From Sulfuricella sp. (GTDB lineage Bacteria > Pseudomonadota > Gammaproteobacteria > Burkholderiales > Sulfuricellaceae), in contig JAHFRP010000002.1 in NCBI GenBank assembly GCA_023266195.1, positions 1-64,000 on the forward strand: DNA of 64,000 bases, written 5' to 3'. Shown here in pieces: positions 45,977 through 57,454 of this stretch (position 1 is the stretch's first letter; every line of letters begins with the position of its first letter). The notes below the pieces were generated by a model. The model saw only the letters and a list, made by a program, of their open reading frames with translations, did not search any database and had not been told where the DNA came from. Position numbers and translations under genes: made by a program.

Positions 45977-46855
45977 ATGGCGGAAATCACCGCGAGCATG
46001 GTGAAGGATCTGCGCGAATCGACCGGCCTCGGCATGATGGAATGCAAAAAGGCGCTGGTTGAAGCCGACGGCGATATCAAGGCGGCCGAGGATGCGCTGC
46101 GCATCAAGAGCGGCGCCAAAGCGGGCAAGGCAGCCAGCCGCATTGCGGCCGAAGGCGTGGTGGCCAGCTTCATCAGCGCAGACCGCAAGACCGGCGCGGT
46201 CGTGGAAGTGAACTGCGAAACCGACTTCGTGGCCAAGAATGACGATTTCAAAAACTTCGCCAACGAAGTGGCGCAAGCCGTAGCGCAGCAGAACCCCGCT
46301 GACGTCGCCGCCCTGGCCGGCGTGAAGCTGGCTTCCGGCAGCACCGTTGAGGAAGTGCGCCAAGGCATCGTCATGAAGCTGGGCGAGAACACGACGGTGC
46401 GCCGCTTTGTCCGCTTCGAAACGGCCGGGCAGCTGGCTGCCTACCTGCATGGCACCAAGATCGGCGTGCTGGTGGATTACACCGGCGGCGACGAAGCGCT
46501 GGGCAAGGACATTGCGATGCACATCGCGGCCAGCAAACCGGTTTGTGTGTCGAAAGAACAGGTGCCGGCCGATCTGCTCGCCAAGGAGCGCGAAATTTAC
46601 ACCGCCCAGGCGGCCGAAAGCGGCAAACCCGCCAACATCGTCGAGAAGATGGTGGAAGGCCGGATTACCAAATACCTCGCCGAAGTTACCCTGCTTGGCC
46701 AGCAATTCGTCAAGGATCCCGACATGACCGTGGAGAAGCTGCTGGCTTCCAAAGGCGCCAAGGTCAATGCCTTCCAGATGTTCGTGGTGGGCGAGGGCAT
46801 CGAGAAGCGCAGCACCGATTTCGCCGCCGAAGTGGCTGCTGCGGCAAAGGTATAA
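45977..46855 (+). CDS. tsf: Translation elongation factor Ts
   Basis: 292 residues. [20 protein letters not shown] and the following [19 protein letters not shown] are the UBA-like N-terminal domain; the core has [20 protein letters not shown], which contains the TDFV motif contacting EF-Tu. EF-Ts recycles EF-Tu-GDP. AAGGAG precedes the ATG. Normal length. Confidence 0.98.
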   Translation: MAEITASMVKDLRESTGLGMMECKKALVEADGDIKAAEDALRIKSGAKAGKAASRIAAEGVVASFISADRKTGAVVEVNCETDFVAKNDDFKNFANEVAQAVAQQNPADVAALAGVKLASGSTVEEVRQGIVMKLGENTTVRRFVRFETAGQLAAYLHGTKIGVLVDYTGGDEALGKDIAMHIAASKPVCVSKEQVPADLLAKEREIYTAQAAESGKPANIVEKMVEGRITKYLAEVTLLGQQFVKDPDMTVEKLLASKGAKVNAFQMFVVGEGIEKRSTDFAAEVAAAAKV

Positions 46856-46861
46856 ACGACG

Positions 46862-47578
46862 ATGACCACTCCCAAGTTCAAACGCATTCTCCTCAAGCTT
46901 TCCGGCGAAGCGCTGATGGGCGATGACAGCTACGGCATCAACCGCGGCGTGATCGACCGCATCGTGGCGGAAATCGGCGATGTGACTCGGCTTGGGGTGG
47001 AGGTCGCCGTGGTGATCGGCGGCGGCAATATTTTCCGCGGCGTCGCGCCCGCCGCCGCGGGCATGGATCGCGCCACCGCCGATTACATGGGGATGCTGGC
47101 GACGGTAATGAATGCGCTGGCATTGCAGGATGCCATGCGCCGCGCCGGCCTGATCGCGCGCGTGCAGTCGGCGCTGACCATCGAACAGGTGGCCGAACCC
47201 TATATTCGCGGCAAGGCGTTGCGCTACCTGGAAGAAGGCAAGATCGTGATTTTCGGCGCGGGCACCGGCAATCCATTCTTCACCACGGACACCGCGGCCG
47301 CGCTGCGTGCGGTCGAAATGGGGGCCGAGGTGGTACTGAAAGCGACCAAGGTGGACGGCGTTTATACCGCCGACCCGAAACTCGACCCGGAAGCGAAGCG
47401 TTATGATCGCCTGGACTTCGACGAGGCGATCGCAAAAAATCTCAAGGTGATGGATTCGACCGCTCTGGCGCTGTGCCGCGACCAGAGAATGCCGCTGTGC
47501 GTATTCAGCATCTTCAAGGAAGGCGCGTTGAAACGCGTGGTTCTGGGCGAAGACGAAGGCACGCTGGTCGAATGCTAG
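46862..47578 (+). CDS. pyrH: UMP kinase
   Basis: 238 residues. [40 protein letters not shown] and [20 protein letters not shown] are the amino-acid-kinase-fold UMP kinase blocks. It phosphorylates UMP to UDP, is a hexamer and is inhibited by UTP. It starts six bases after tsf. Confidence 0.98.
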   Translation: MTTPKFKRILLKLSGEALMGDDSYGINRGVIDRIVAEIGDVTRLGVEVAVVIGGGNIFRGVAPAAAGMDRATADYMGMLATVMNALALQDAMRRAGLIARVQSALTIEQVAEPYIRGKALRYLEEGKIVIFGAGTGNPFFTTDTAAALRAVEMGAEVVLKATKVDGVYTADPKLDPEAKRYDRLDFDEAIAKNLKVMDSTALALCRDQRMPLCVFSIFKEGALKRVVLGEDEGTLVEC

Positions 47579-47609
47579 TCAGTCGACTCTGGACAAAAAG
47601 GAATCGAAC

Positions 47610-48167
47610 ATGATTGCGGATGTTAAGAAATCAGCCGAGCAAAAAATGCAGAAAAGCCTGGAAGCCCTGCGGGTGGACCTGGGCAAGGTGCGCACCGGTC
47701 GTGCCCACACCGGCATCCTCGACCATGTGACGGTTGATTATTACGGTTCGCAGGTGCCGATCGGCCAGGTTGCCAACGTCAACCTGATCGATTCGCGCAC
47801 CATCGGCGTGACCCCCTGGGAAAAGAAAATGGTGGGCGTGGTGGAAAAAGCCATTCGCGATTCCGATTTGGGGCTTAATCCTTCCAGCCAGGGTGACCTG
47901 ATCCGTGTTCCGATGCCCGCTCTGACGGAAGAGCGCCGCCGCGACCTGATCAAGGTTGTGAGGCATGAGGCGGAAAATGCCAAGGTGGCGGTGCGCAACA
48001 TCCGGCGCGACGCGAATGGCACTTTGAAGGAGCTGGAAAAAGACAAGACCATCAGCGAGGACGACGAACGCCGCGCCGAGGATGATATCCAGAAGCTGAC
48101 CGACCGCTATGTCGCAGAAGTGGAAAAAATGCTTCAAATCAAGGAAACCGACCTGATGGCGGTTTAA
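47610..48167 (+). CDS. frr: Ribosome recycling factor
   Basis: 185 residues. [20 protein letters not shown] at the start, then [20 protein letters not shown] and [20 protein letters not shown]: the three-helix bundle of RRF with its hinge. It splits post-termination ribosomes together with EF-G. AAAGGAATCG precedes the ATG. Confidence 0.98.
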   Translation: MIADVKKSAEQKMQKSLEALRVDLGKVRTGRAHTGILDHVTVDYYGSQVPIGQVANVNLIDSRTIGVTPWEKKMVGVVEKAIRDSDLGLNPSSQGDLIRVPMPALTEERRRDLIKVVRHEAENAKVAVRNIRRDANGTLKELEKDKTISEDDERRAEDDIQKLTDRYVAEVEKMLQIKETDLMAV

Positions 48168-48178
48168 AAGGCGAAAAA

Positions 48179-48934
48179 GTGGCCCTGTTCAGCAGTTCCA
48201 CGCGCAGCATCCCCGAAACCGGCGATGTGCCGCGGCATATCGCCATCATCATGGACGGCAATGGGCGCTGGGCCAAGAAACGCTTCCTGCCCCGCATCGC
48301 CGGCCACAAGCGGGGTGTGGATGCGCTCCGCCATACGGTCAAGGCCTGTACCGAATTGGGGGTCGAATATCTCACGCTGTTTGCGTTCAGCAGTGAAAAC
48401 TGGCGGCGCCCGGCGGAAGAGGTGACCTTCCTGATGCAACTGTTCATGCTCGTGCTCGAACATGAAATCTCGAAACTCCACAATAACAATATCCGCCTCA
48501 AAGTCATCGGCGACCGCAGCCGCTTCGATGCCAAGCTGATCGATATGATTGAGCGCGCCGAGTCGGTGACCCAGAGCAACACTGGCCTGACTCTCACCAT
48601 TGCCGCAAATTATGGCGGGCGATGGGATCTGATCCAGGCAACTCACAGCATGCTGGCGGCGAATCCGGGTCGCGCCCTGACGTTCCAGGAAGCGGACCTT
48701 GAGCCCTATCTTTCCACCAGTTACGCCCCGGAGCCGGATTTGTTCATCCGCACTGGCGGCGAGCAGCGCATCAGTAATTTCCTGCTTTGGCAGCTGGCCT
48801 ACGCCGAGCTGTATTTCACCGACACCCTGTGGCCGGATTTCAATACGCTGGCCTTAAAGCGCGCCATCAAATCCTTCCAGCAAAGAGAGCGTCGTTTCGG
48901 CCGCACCAGCGAGCAACTGCAGAAAAATGCTTAA
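48179..48934 (+). CDS. uppS: Undecaprenyl diphosphate synthase
   Basis: 251 residues from a GTG at 48179 with AAAGG upstream. [20 protein letters not shown] carries the catalytic Asp and the diphosphate-binding [24 protein letters not shown] and [20 protein letters not shown] are also typical. It makes the C55 lipid carrier for peptidoglycan and O-antigen. The next gene overlaps its end by eight bases. Confidence 0.97.
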   Translation: MALFSSSTRSIPETGDVPRHIAIIMDGNGRWAKKRFLPRIAGHKRGVDALRHTVKACTELGVEYLTLFAFSSENWRRPAEEVTFLMQLFMLVLEHEISKLHNNNIRLKVIGDRSRFDAKLIDMIERAESVTQSNTGLTLTIAANYGGRWDLIQATHSMLAANPGRALTFQEADLEPYLSTSYAPEPDLFIRTGGEQRISNFLLWQLAYAELYFTDTLWPDFNTLALKRAIKSFQQRERRFGRTSEQLQKNA

Positions 48935-49730
48935 GGCGCGAGTTCTGACCGCTTTGCTGTTGTTGCCCGTGGTGCTGGCCGCGCTGTTTTTACTTCCGAG
49001 CCATTATTGGGCCTGGTCGACGCTGGCGGTGACGTTGATTGGAGCCCGCGAGTGGGCGGCCATTTCCGGCTATTCGAGGTTTCAGAGCGGACTCTACTTG
49101 TTGCTGACGCTATCGATCGGCGCCGTTCTGATGCCAGAAACCTCACGATCGATCGAGTTGCCGATCTATGTCGCGGCGGCACTGTTCTGGATTGTCCTGG
49201 CGCCTTTATGGCTGCGCAACAAATGGCAGGGGAGGTCGCCGGTTATCATGGCACTAACTGGCTGGCTGATCCTGATTCCCACGTGGCTGGCTCTGGTCAG
49301 GCTGCGTGAGATCAGCCCCGGCTTGTTGTTGGGGCTGGTGATGGTGGTGTGGATTGCGGATAGCGCCGCCTATTTTGCCGGCCGTCGATTCGGCAAACAC
49401 AAGCTTGCTCCGTCCATCAGCCCGGGGAAAAGCTGGGAAGGGGTGGCGGGTGGGTTTCTTGGTGTGTCGCTGTATGGGATAGCGTGGGCGGCATGGGATG
49501 ATTCGGCTGCGCCGTTCAGATCCGGCTTGCCGGGCGGCTTGTTGCTGCTATGGCTGCTTACGGTGTTCAGTATCCTAGGCGATTTGTTCGAATCCTGGAT
49601 GAAGCGCGTGGCGGGGCTGAAGGATAGCGGCCGATTGCTGCCCGGCCACGGCGGCATACTGGATCGCATCGATGCTTTGACGGCGGCGCTACCTATGGCC
49701 GCCGTCTGCCTCTTTCTCATCAAGTATTAA
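48927..49730 (+). CDS. cdsA: Phosphatidate cytidylyltransferase
   Basis: 267 residues with about eight membrane helices. The C-terminal signature appears as [20 protein letters not shown] and [20 protein letters not shown]. It makes CDP-diacylglycerol for phospholipid synthesis in the inner membrane. Overlaps uppS; dxr starts 15 bp later. Confidence 0.96.
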   Translation: MLKARVLTALLLLPVVLAALFLLPSHYWAWSTLAVTLIGAREWAAISGYSRFQSGLYLLLTLSIGAVLMPETSRSIELPIYVAAALFWIVLAPLWLRNKWQGRSPVIMALTGWLILIPTWLALVRLREISPGLLLGLVMVVWIADSAAYFAGRRFGKHKLAPSISPGKSWEGVAGGFLGVSLYGIAWAAWDDSAAPFRSGLPGGLLLLWLLTVFSILGDLFESWMKRVAGLKDSGRLLPGHGGILDRIDALTAALPMAAVCLFLIKY

Positions 49731-49745
49731 AACGCGATTTTACTC

Positions 49746-50939
49746 ATGTCAAAGATCCAGACCATCACTATTCTTGGCTCGACCGGCACCATTGGTATGA
49801 ACACGCTAGATGTCATTTCCCGGCATCCCGGCAAATTTCGGGTCGTGGCCTTGACCGCGAATCGCCAGGTGGAACGCATGTTCCAGCAGTGCCGACAATT
49901 TGAACCGGAATATGCCGTCATGCTCGATAGCGACAGCGCGGAAGAATTGCGGCGCAAACTCAAAGTAGCGGGGATCGGTATTGAAGTGCAGAGCGGCATC
50001 GAGGCGCTGGAGAAAGTCGCGTCGCTGCCCCAGGTCGATAGCGTGATGGCTGCGATCGTCGGCAGCGCCGGCCTGCGCCCCTCGCTGGCCGCCGCCAAGG
50101 CGGGTAAGCGAGTCCTGCTCGCCAATAAAGAAACCTTGGTAATGTCGGGCAGCTTATTCATGGATGCGGTCAGGCTGCATAATGCCACGTTATTGCCTAT
50201 TGACAGCGAACATAATGCGATTTTTCAGTCACTTCCGAGAGATTTCTCCAGTAATCTGGACGAATCTGGCGTCAAGCGTATTTTGCTGACGGCTTCGGGC
50301 GGACCTTTTCGCTTGGCGGCGCCAAACGATCTGGACCATGTGACACCGCAGCAGGCTTGCGCCCACCCGAACTGGGTGATGGGCCGGAAAATTTCAGTGG
50401 ATTCGGCCACCATGATGAACAAGGGACTGGAGGTGATCGAAGCTCGCTGGCTATTCAACGCCGATGCAGACCGAATCCACGTGGTGATTCACCCCCAGAG
50501 CGTGATCCATTCGATGGTGGAATATATCGACGGCTCGGTCTTGGCACAGCTCGGCAACCCCGACATGCGCACGCCGATAGCCTACGCGCTGGGCTTCCCG
50601 GAACGGATCGATGCGGGCGTTCCCTCGCTTGACCTGTTCAAGATTGCGCGCCTCGATTTCGAGCCTCCGGACATCGCCCGCTTCCCTTGCCTGGGCTTGG
50701 CCTACCAAGCGCTACGCCGGGGAGGAACGGCGCCTGCCATCATGAATGCGGCGAACGAGGTGGCGGTGGATGCTTTCCTTGCCGAACGCATCCCCTTCAA
50801 GGCCATTCCCGACATGATCGAACGCGTGCTGGAAAAAGAGGGCACAGTGCCTGTCGAGAGGCTGGAAGATGTGATCGACGCCGATGCCGATGCGCGTGAA
50901 ACGGCGCAGGAGTGGATGATGACGATGGGCTACGCATGA
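49746..50939 (+). CDS. dxr: 1-deoxy-D-xylulose 5-phosphate reductoisomerase
   Basis: 397 residues. NADPH-binding [20 protein letters not shown]; metal and substrate blocks [27 protein letters not shown] and [20 protein letters not shown]. It performs the first committed step of the MEP isoprenoid pathway, fitting the uppS neighbour. The stop overlaps the rseP start. Confidence 0.97.
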   Translation: MSKIQTITILGSTGTIGMNTLDVISRHPGKFRVVALTANRQVERMFQQCRQFEPEYAVMLDSDSAEELRRKLKVAGIGIEVQSGIEALEKVASLPQVDSVMAAIVGSAGLRPSLAAAKAGKRVLLANKETLVMSGSLFMDAVRLHNATLLPIDSEHNAIFQSLPRDFSSNLDESGVKRILLTASGGPFRLAAPNDLDHVTPQQACAHPNWVMGRKISVDSATMMNKGLEVIEARWLFNADADRIHVVIHPQSVIHSMVEYIDGSVLAQLGNPDMRTPIAYALGFPERIDAGVPSLDLFKIARLDFEPPDIARFPCLGLAYQALRRGGTAPAIMNAANEVAVDAFLAERIPFKAIPDMIERVLEKEGTVPVERLEDVIDADADARETAQEWMMTMGYA

Positions 50940-52303
50940 ACCTGCTATTCACCCTGGCGGCATTTGCCTTGACGCTCGGCATACTGATCGTCGTTCACGA
51001 ATTCGGCCATTATGTTGTCGCCCGCCGATGCGGTGTCCGGGTGCTGCGTTTTTCCATCGGATTTGGCAAGCCTCTGTTCATCAAGAAATTTTCGCCTTGT
51101 GGCACGGAGTGGGTATTGGCAGCTTTCCCGCTTGGCGGCTACGTCAAAATGCTGGACGAACGGGAAGAACCGGTGGCGCCCGCCGATCTTCCTTATGCAT
51201 TTAACAGCCAATCCATTTACTGTCGTAGCGCGATCGTGCTGGCCGGGCCTGTTGCGAATCTCCTGTTGGCGGTGGTCGTGTACTGGTTTCTTTTCGTTTA
51301 TGGCGTGCCGGGCATCAGGCCGATCCTGGGCGAAATTCCGCCGTCAACGCCGGCTGCTGCGGCCTCTTTTCAGCGCGGTGAAACCTTGGCCCGGATCGGC
51401 GAAAAGCCAGTAACAACCTGGCAGGATGCCCGCTGGATATTGCTGCAATATGCGGTGCAAAAGTCCACGGTGGAAATCGAAGCTCGCAATGAGCGTGGTC
51501 AGAGCGTTCTGCATCGGCTGGATTTGGGTGGCCTGACCGCTGGCGATCTGGAGCAGGATTTTCTGGGCAAGTTGGGATTGACCCACTTCCAACCGGACTT
51601 GCCGGCCAAAATCGGCAGAATATTGCCAAACAGCGTTGCGGCCAGGGCCGGTCTCCAGGTTGGCGATGAACTGGTGTCTGCGAATTCGATGCCGCTGAAG
51701 TATTGGGAGGATGTGATCCGGTCGGTTAGGCAAAGTCCGGGTTTGCCGCTGAAACTAGCCATTAGAAGGGGCGGTGACTATTTTCAGGTCGAGTTGACCC
51801 CGGATACGGTGAAGGAAAACGGGCACGCCGCAGTGGGAAAAATCGGCGCATCGCCGATGGTGGACCCGGCGATGTACGGCAGGCTGGTGACGGAAGTGCG
51901 CTACCCGGTGCACATGGCTTTCGTGCAGGCGCTCGGCAAAACCTGGGACACGTCGCTGTTCAGCCTGAAAATGCTGGGCAAGATGCTGACCGGGCAGGTT
52001 TCCTGGAAAAACGTCAGCGGCCCGATCACTATCGCGGATTATGCGGGCCAATCCGCCCACCTCGGTTGGGTGCCTTATATCAGCTTTCTGGCGCTGATCA
52101 GCATCAGTCTGGGTGTGCTCAATTTATTGCCCATCCCCTTATTGGACGGGGGGCATTTGATGTATTATATCGTCGAAATGCTCAAGGGGAGCCCGGTTTC
52201 CGAGCGAACCATGGAAATCGGGCAGCAGATCGGCATCGCCATCCTGCTGACACTGATGATTTTTGCTTTCTATAACGATATAAATCGTCTGATAACTGGC
52301 TAA
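50936..52303 (+). CDS. rseP: Site-2 protease RseP
   Basis: 455 residues from the ATG at 50936 that overlaps the dxr stop. The zinc motif HExxH is [13 protein letters not shown] near residue 22 in the first membrane helix; two PDZ domains lie at about 115-290; the [10 protein letters not shown] motif with the third ligand Asp is near 400. It cleaves anti-sigma-E in the membrane stress response. Precedes bamA as usual. Confidence 0.96.
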   Translation: MNLLFTLAAFALTLGILIVVHEFGHYVVARRCGVRVLRFSIGFGKPLFIKKFSPCGTEWVLAAFPLGGYVKMLDEREEPVAPADLPYAFNSQSIYCRSAIVLAGPVANLLLAVVVYWFLFVYGVPGIRPILGEIPPSTPAAAASFQRGETLARIGEKPVTTWQDARWILLQYAVQKSTVEIEARNERGQSVLHRLDLGGLTAGDLEQDFLGKLGLTHFQPDLPAKIGRILPNSVAARAGLQVGDELVSANSMPLKYWEDVIRSVRQSPGLPLKLAIRRGGDYFQVELTPDTVKENGHAAVGKIGASPMVDPAMYGRLVTEVRYPVHMAFVQALGKTWDTSLFSLKMLGKMLTGQVSWKNVSGPITIADYAGQSAHLGWVPYISFLALISISLGVLNLLPIPLLDGGHLMYYIVEMLKGSPVSERTMEIGQQIGIAILLTLMIFAFYNDINRLITG

Positions 52304-52310
52304 AAAAATA

Positions 52311-54626
52311 ATGAAAATCCGCTACCTACCCATGGTGCTGATGAGCTTGTATGGGGCTTCCGTCTGGGCGATTCAGCCATTTGTCATCAAGGATATCCGT
52401 GTGGAAGGTATCCAGCGCACCGAGGCCGGCACGGTATTCAGCTACCTGCCGGTCAAAGTCGGCGAGAAGCTGGACGATGAAAAAGCCGCTACGGCTATCA
52501 AAGCATTGTACGGTACCGGTTTCTTCAAAGATGTGCGGCTGGAAGTGGAAAACGACGTTCTGGTCGTCATGGTGCAGGAACGGCCGGCGATATCCCAGAT
52601 TGATTTCATCGGCATGAAAGAGTTTGACAAAACGCAGCTGAAGGAAGGGCTGAAGCAAATCGGGCTGGCCGACGGGCGTATTTTTGACAAATCCCTGCTC
52701 GATAAGGCTGAACAGGAACTGAAACGCCAGTACCTCAGCCGGGGAAAATATGCCGTCGCGATCACGACGACCGTAACGCCGCTGGAGCGCAACCGCATCG
52801 CCATCAGCTTCAATATCAATGAGGGCGAAGTGGCCAAAATCCGGCAAGTTAATATCGTCGGTAACCAGGCCTTCAAGGAAAAAGACCTGCTCGATCTTTT
52901 CGTACTCTCAACCCCCGGCTGGATGACGTGGTGGAGCAAAAACGATCAGTATTCCAAGCAGAAGCTGGCGGCCGATATCGAAACCTTGCGTTCCTATTAC
53001 ATGAACCGGGGTTATCTCGACTTCACTTTGGATTCCACCCAGGTTTCAATTTCCCCCGATAAGCAATCGATTTACATTACGCTAAATATCTCCGAGGGGC
53101 AGAAATATGCTGTTTCAGACATCAAGCTCGCCGGTGAGATGCTTGTACCGGAAGATGAGTTGCGCAAACTGATAAAGATCCAGCCTGGCGAAGTCTTTTC
53201 GCGGGAAAAATTAACCGAAGCGAATAAAGCGATCGGCGATCGATTGGGTAATGAGGGCTATGCCTTTGCCAACGTCAATGCGGTTCCTGAAATCAACAAG
53301 GAAAAACAGGAAGTAAAATTCACCTTCTTCATCGACCCTGGAAGAAGGGTATATGTACGGCGCATCAATGTGGCGGGCAACACCAAGACCAAAGATGAAG
53401 TCATCCGCCGCGAGATGCGGCAAATGGAAGGATCCTGGTATGCGGCGGACAAGGTCAGCCGCTCGCGTGTGCGGCTCGATCGGCTGGGCTATTTTTCCGA
53501 TGTCAATATCGAGACGCCCGCTGTGCCCGGAACGACCGATCAAGTGGACATGAACGTCAGCGTGACGGAAAAGCCGACCGGCAGCATTATGGCCGGCGTA
53601 GGGTTTTCCAGTTCTGAAGGGTTGATCCTCAGCGGCTCCATTTCCCAGGCCAACGTATTCGGCAGCGGCAATACCCTTTCCACTCAGATCAATTCCGGCA
53701 AGATCAACACGGTTTATTCGCTGTCTTATACCAACCCTTATTACACGGACGATGGCATTAGCCGCGGCTTTGACGTCTACAAACGCAAGACGGACGCCAC
53801 CACCTTGTCCATTTCTCCTTACCATTCGAATACTATCGGCGCCGGCGTGCGTTTCGGGGTACCACTGAACGAGATGGATTCGGTAAACTTCGGCCTGTCA
53901 ATCGAGAATACCCAACTGACTGTGTATCGGACTGGAGATGGCTCTGGCCTGGTCAGTCCCCAAAGCTATATCAATTTTGTCGATACGTTTGGCGCCACCA
54001 ATACCACTCTGCTTGGCTCGGCGGGATGGGCGCGCGATACGCGAGATAGCATTACCTATCCGACCAAAGGTTCCTTGCAGAGGGCTTTCGGCGAAATGGG
54101 GCTGCCCGGCGGCAGCATCGAATATTATAAACTATCTTATCAGTATCAATGGTTCAGGCCCTTGACCGAGGATTACACCCTGATGCTGAATGGCGAAGTG
54201 GGCACCGGAAATGGCTATGGAGGCAAGCCGTTGCCGTTCTTCAAGGGCTTTTTCGCGGGCGGCAATACCTCGGTACGCGGCTACAAGGCGTTTTCGCTCG
54301 GCCCTAAAGACGTTGACGGCAATGCGCTGGGCGGCAATCGCCGCCTGGTCGGTAACGCCGAGGTTCTGTTCCCCTTTCCTGGCATGAAGAAGGACAAGTC
54401 GTTGCGCTTGAGTGCATTTCTGGATGCAGGATCGGTTTTTGGCCCCGGGGATGTGAACAGTATGTATTCCAAGATGGGTTTCGGTGATTTGCGTTATTCA
54501 ACTGGTCTCGCCGTCAGTTGGGCCTCTCCCATGGGACCTCTGAAATTCAGTATTGCCAAACCGCTCAACGCCAAATCAGGTGACATGCCCGAGCATTTCC
54601 AGTTTATTATGGGTTCCACGTTCTAG
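52311..54626 (+). CDS. bamA: Outer membrane assembly factor BamA
   Basis: 771 residues. Signal peptide (MVLMSLYGASVWA), five POTRA domains from about 22 to 420 starting FVIKDIRVEGIQRTEAGTVF, and a C-terminal 16-strand barrel ending in MPEHFQFIMGSTF with the terminal Phe. It inserts barrel proteins into the outer membrane. Starts seven bases after rseP; weak ribosome site, so translation may be coupled. Confidence 0.97.
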   Translation: MKIRYLPMVLMSLYGASVWAIQPFVIKDIRVEGIQRTEAGTVFSYLPVKVGEKLDDEKAATAIKALYGTGFFKDVRLEVENDVLVVMVQERPAISQIDFIGMKEFDKTQLKEGLKQIGLADGRIFDKSLLDKAEQELKRQYLSRGKYAVAITTTVTPLERNRIAISFNINEGEVAKIRQVNIVGNQAFKEKDLLDLFVLSTPGWMTWWSKNDQYSKQKLAADIETLRSYYMNRGYLDFTLDSTQVSISPDKQSIYITLNISEGQKYAVSDIKLAGEMLVPEDELRKLIKIQPGEVFSREKLTEANKAIGDRLGNEGYAFANVNAVPEINKEKQEVKFTFFIDPGRRVYVRRINVAGNTKTKDEVIRREMRQMEGSWYAADKVSRSRVRLDRLGYFSDVNIETPAVPGTTDQVDMNVSVTEKPTGSIMAGVGFSSSEGLILSGSISQANVFGSGNTLSTQINSGKINTVYSLSYTNPYYTDDGISRGFDVYKRKTDATTLSISPYHSNTIGAGVRFGVPLNEMDSVNFGLSIENTQLTVYRTGDGSGLVSPQSYINFVDTFGATNTTLLGSAGWARDTRDSITYPTKGSLQRAFGEMGLPGGSIEYYKLSYQYQWFRPLTEDYTLMLNGEVGTGNGYGGKPLPFFKGFFAGGNTSVRGYKAFSLGPKDVDGNALGGNRRLVGNAEVLFPFPGMKKDKSLRLSAFLDAGSVFGPGDVNSMYSKMGFGDLRYSTGLAVSWASPMGPLKFSIAKPLNAKSGDMPEHFQFIMGSTF

Positions 54627-54647
54627 AAGCGATTTCAGGAGACCAAG

Positions 54648-55151
54648 TTGAACAAGATTGTTGCCATAGCCCTTGCCGCTACCATCATGCTGCCTCTAAC
54701 CGCGAGCGCCGATGCGGCAGAAATGAAGATCGGTTTTGTCAACACAGAGCGGGTTTTCCGCGAGGCTGCCCCCGCCGTCAAGGCACAGAAAAAACTCGAA
54801 AAAGAATTTGCGGGCCGCGAGCAGGAACTGCAAAAGATGGCGAAGCAGGCCAAGGACTTGCAAACCTACCTGGAGCGTGAAGGCGTGACGATCAGCGAGT
54901 CCGAACGGCGCAACAAGGAACGCGATCTGGCCAACTTGAACCGCGATTTCCAGCGTGCCCAGCGTGAATTCCGCGAAGATCTTAACCTGCGGCGCAACGA
55001 GGAACTGGGGGGCGTTCATGACCGCGCCAGAAAAACGATCATGGAGATTGCCGAAAAAGAAAAATTCGATTTGGTGCTGGAAGAAGCTGTTTATTTCAGC
55101 CCTCGGATCGATATTACCGACCGGGTGTTGAAGGCTTTGTCAGATAAATAA
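54648..55151 (+). CDS. skp: Periplasmic chaperone Skp/OmpH
   Basis: 167 residues from a TTG at 54648, preceded by CAGGAG. Signal peptide to about residue 24 ([16 protein letters not shown]), then [20 protein letters not shown], and long charged helices ([20 protein letters not shown]) that form the tentacles of the trimer. It guards unfolded outer membrane proteins on their way to BamA. Confidence 0.95.
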   Translation: MNKIVAIALAATIMLPLTASADAAEMKIGFVNTERVFREAAPAVKAQKKLEKEFAGREQELQKMAKQAKDLQTYLEREGVTISESERRNKERDLANLNRDFQRAQREFREDLNLRRNEELGGVHDRARKTIMEIAEKEKFDLVLEEAVYFSPRIDITDRVLKALSDK

Positions 55152-55195
55152 GGCTGAATTGCCAAACGGTAAACGAGCTCCCTTCAATTGATTCC

Positions 55196-56233
55196 ATGAT
55201 GGCCTATAGCCTGGGGGAGATCGTCGAACGGTTTGGCGGCGAACTGGTGGGCGATGCGGGTATCCGGGTCGGGCAGGTGGCGCCTCTTGCTATCGCACAG
55301 ACCGGGCACATCAGTTTCCTGGCCAATCCAAAATACCGCCGGCAACTGCTGGACACCAAGGCCGGTGCGGTGATCCTGGGGATCGCGGAGCGCGACTCGA
55401 CAGCCTTGCCGCGAATTCTTAGCGATAACCCTTACGCTTACTTCGCGAAAGTTTCGGCACTACTGAACCCTCCGCACGTCGAGCAGCCTGGCATCCATCC
55501 AACGGCCGCGATCGACGCAACGGCGGTGATTTCAGATTCAGCCTCGATCGGCGCTTTCACCTTCGTGGGTAAAGGCGCACGTGTCGGCGAGCATGCGGTC
55601 GTCGGGGCCGGTTGCCATCTCGGCGATGGTGTCGAAATCGGGGGCGATTCTCTGCTATATCCGCAAGTTGTGGTTTACCACGGCTGCATTATTGGCAAAC
55701 GCGTTATCCTGCACTCTGGCGCGGTGGTTGGTGCAGATGGATTCGGATTGGCCAATGAAAACGGCCGCTGGCTCAAGGTGCCGCAAATCGGTCGGGTGAT
55801 CATCGGCGATGACGTCGAAATCGGGGCCAACACGACGGTGGACCGCGGCGCCTTGGATGATACCGTTATCGAGGATGGCGTAAAACTCGACAACCAGATT
55901 CAAATCGCACACAACGTCCATGTCGGCGCGCATACAGCAATGGCTGGCTGTGTTGGCGTGGCGGGCAGCGCAAGGATCGGTCGGCATTGCACGGTGGGTG
56001 GTGGCGCAGTGATCCTGGGGCACTTGGAAATCGCCGATCGTGTGCATGTTTCTGCCGGCACCCTGATTACCAAATCCATTCATAAATCAGGCGAGTACAC
56101 CTCCGTGATGCCTTTTTCCGCACATCAGGATTGGCTTAAAAATGCAGCGCATTTGCGCCACCTGGATAAAATGGCGGAGAAACTGGTGGACCTGGAAAGA
56201 AAAATTGATGAACTGGAAAGGAATAAACCATGA
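55196..56233 (+). CDS. lpxD: UDP-3-O-acylglucosamine N-acyltransferase
   Basis: 345 residues. An N-terminal uridine-binding domain ([20 protein letters not shown]) and a left-handed beta helix of hexapeptide repeats from about 100 to 310. The active-site His lies in [19 protein letters not shown]. Third step of lipid A synthesis. The fabZ start overlaps its stop. An ATG three bases downstream of the first is equally possible. Confidence 0.97.
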   Translation: MMAYSLGEIVERFGGELVGDAGIRVGQVAPLAIAQTGHISFLANPKYRRQLLDTKAGAVILGIAERDSTALPRILSDNPYAYFAKVSALLNPPHVEQPGIHPTAAIDATAVISDSASIGAFTFVGKGARVGEHAVVGAGCHLGDGVEIGGDSLLYPQVVVYHGCIIGKRVILHSGAVVGADGFGLANENGRWLKVPQIGRVIIGDDVEIGANTTVDRGALDDTVIEDGVKLDNQIQIAHNVHVGAHTAMAGCVGVAGSARIGRHCTVGGGAVILGHLEIADRVHVSAGTLITKSIHKSGEYTSVMPFSAHQDWLKNAAHLRHLDKMAEKLVDLERKIDELERNKP

Positions 56234-56673
56234 GTAGCATGGATATACACGAAATTTTACAGTATCTGCCGCACCGCTACCCATTTCTCCTGGTTGATCG
56301 GGTCGTTTCGTGCGAGCCCGGGAAAAATATCGTGGCGTTGAAAAACGTGACCATCAACGAACCGTTTTTCGTCGGCCATTTTCCGCACCATCCGGTGATG
56401 CCGGGGGTGCTGATCATCGAGGCGCTGGCTCAGGCCGCGGCGATACTATCTTTCAAGACCATGGGCACTAAGCCGGACGACAAATCGGTCTACTACTTCG
56501 TCGGCATCGATGGCGCCCGTTTCAAGAAGCCGGTTTTAGCAGGCGATCAGCTTTCGCTCGAAGTGGAGATTACGCGGTCGGTCAAGGGAATCTGGAAATA
56601 TGCGGCGCGCGCCAAGGTGGACGGTGCGGTGGTGACCGAAGCGGAATTGATGTGCACGGTGAAAGCGTTGTAA
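56230..56673 (+). CDS. fabZ: 3-hydroxyacyl-ACP dehydratase FabZ
   Basis: 147 residues. [20 protein letters not shown] and [23 protein letters not shown] carry the catalytic His and Glu of the hot-dog fold. It dehydrates beta-hydroxyacyl-ACP in fatty acid synthesis and competes with LpxA/LpxD for the same acyl chains. It joins lpxA with no gap. Confidence 0.97.
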   Translation: MSSMDIHEILQYLPHRYPFLLVDRVVSCEPGKNIVALKNVTINEPFFVGHFPHHPVMPGVLIIEALAQAAAILSFKTMGTKPDDKSVYYFVGIDGARFKKPVLAGDQLSLEVEITRSVKGIWKYAARAKVDGAVVTEAELMCTVKAL

Positions 56674-57444
56674 ATGATTCACCCGACGGCGATCATCCAC
56701 GAGGGGGCCAAGCTGGCTTCCGATGTCAGCATCGGCCCTTACTCGATTATCGGCGAGCACGTCGAGATCGAGGCGGGAACATCGGTTGGCCCGCATGTCG
56801 TGATTACCGGCCATACCCGGATCGGCCGGGACAACCAGATTTTCCAGTTTTCGTCGTTAGGTGAAATACCGCAGGACAAAAAATACCAAGGCGAAGACAC
56901 CCGGCTGGAAATCGGCGACCACAACGTGATCCGCGAATTCTGCACCTTCAATCGCGGCACCTCGCAGGATGTCGGTGTTACACGGGTGGGCAACGACAAC
57001 TGGATCATGGCTTACGTGCATCTCGCGCATGACTGCCAGATCGGCAATCACACCATTTTCGCCAACAATGCGCAGCTAGCCGGGCATGTGCATGTCGGAG
57101 ATTATGCCATTCTGGGCGGATTTACCGTGGTGCACCAGTTTTGCCGCATCGGCGGATACTGCATCACCGGCATGGGGACCATCCTGTTCAAGGATATTCC
57201 GCCCTATGTGACAGCCGCAGGACATGATGCGGCCCCCCACGGCATCAACTCGGAAGGTCTTAAGCGTCGGGGCTTTTCCAGCGAAGCCATCATGGTAATC
57301 AAGCGTGCCTACAAAACACTCTACAAATCCGGATTGACCCTGGAAGAAGCCAAGCGAGTTCTAGCCGAACAGTCGCAGTCCAACCCGGAAATCCAGTTGC
57401 TGGTCAATTTTCTCGCCAACTCCACGCGCGGGATCATTCGTTAA
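56674..57444 (+). CDS. lpxA: UDP-N-acetylglucosamine acyltransferase LpxA
   Basis: 256 residues. A hexapeptide-repeat beta helix ([20 protein letters not shown]) with the catalytic His in [20 protein letters not shown], and a C-terminal helical domain. First step of lipid A synthesis. The gene abuts the fabZ stop directly. Confidence 0.97.
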   Translation: MIHPTAIIHEGAKLASDVSIGPYSIIGEHVEIEAGTSVGPHVVITGHTRIGRDNQIFQFSSLGEIPQDKKYQGEDTRLEIGDHNVIREFCTFNRGTSQDVGVTRVGNDNWIMAYVHLAHDCQIGNHTIFANNAQLAGHVHVGDYAILGGFTVVHQFCRIGGYCITGMGTILFKDIPPYVTAAGHDAAPHGINSEGLKRRGFSSEAIMVIKRAYKTLYKSGLTLEEAKRVLAEQSQSNPEIQLLVNFLANSTRGIIR

Positions 57445-57454
57445 GCAGGTTCAA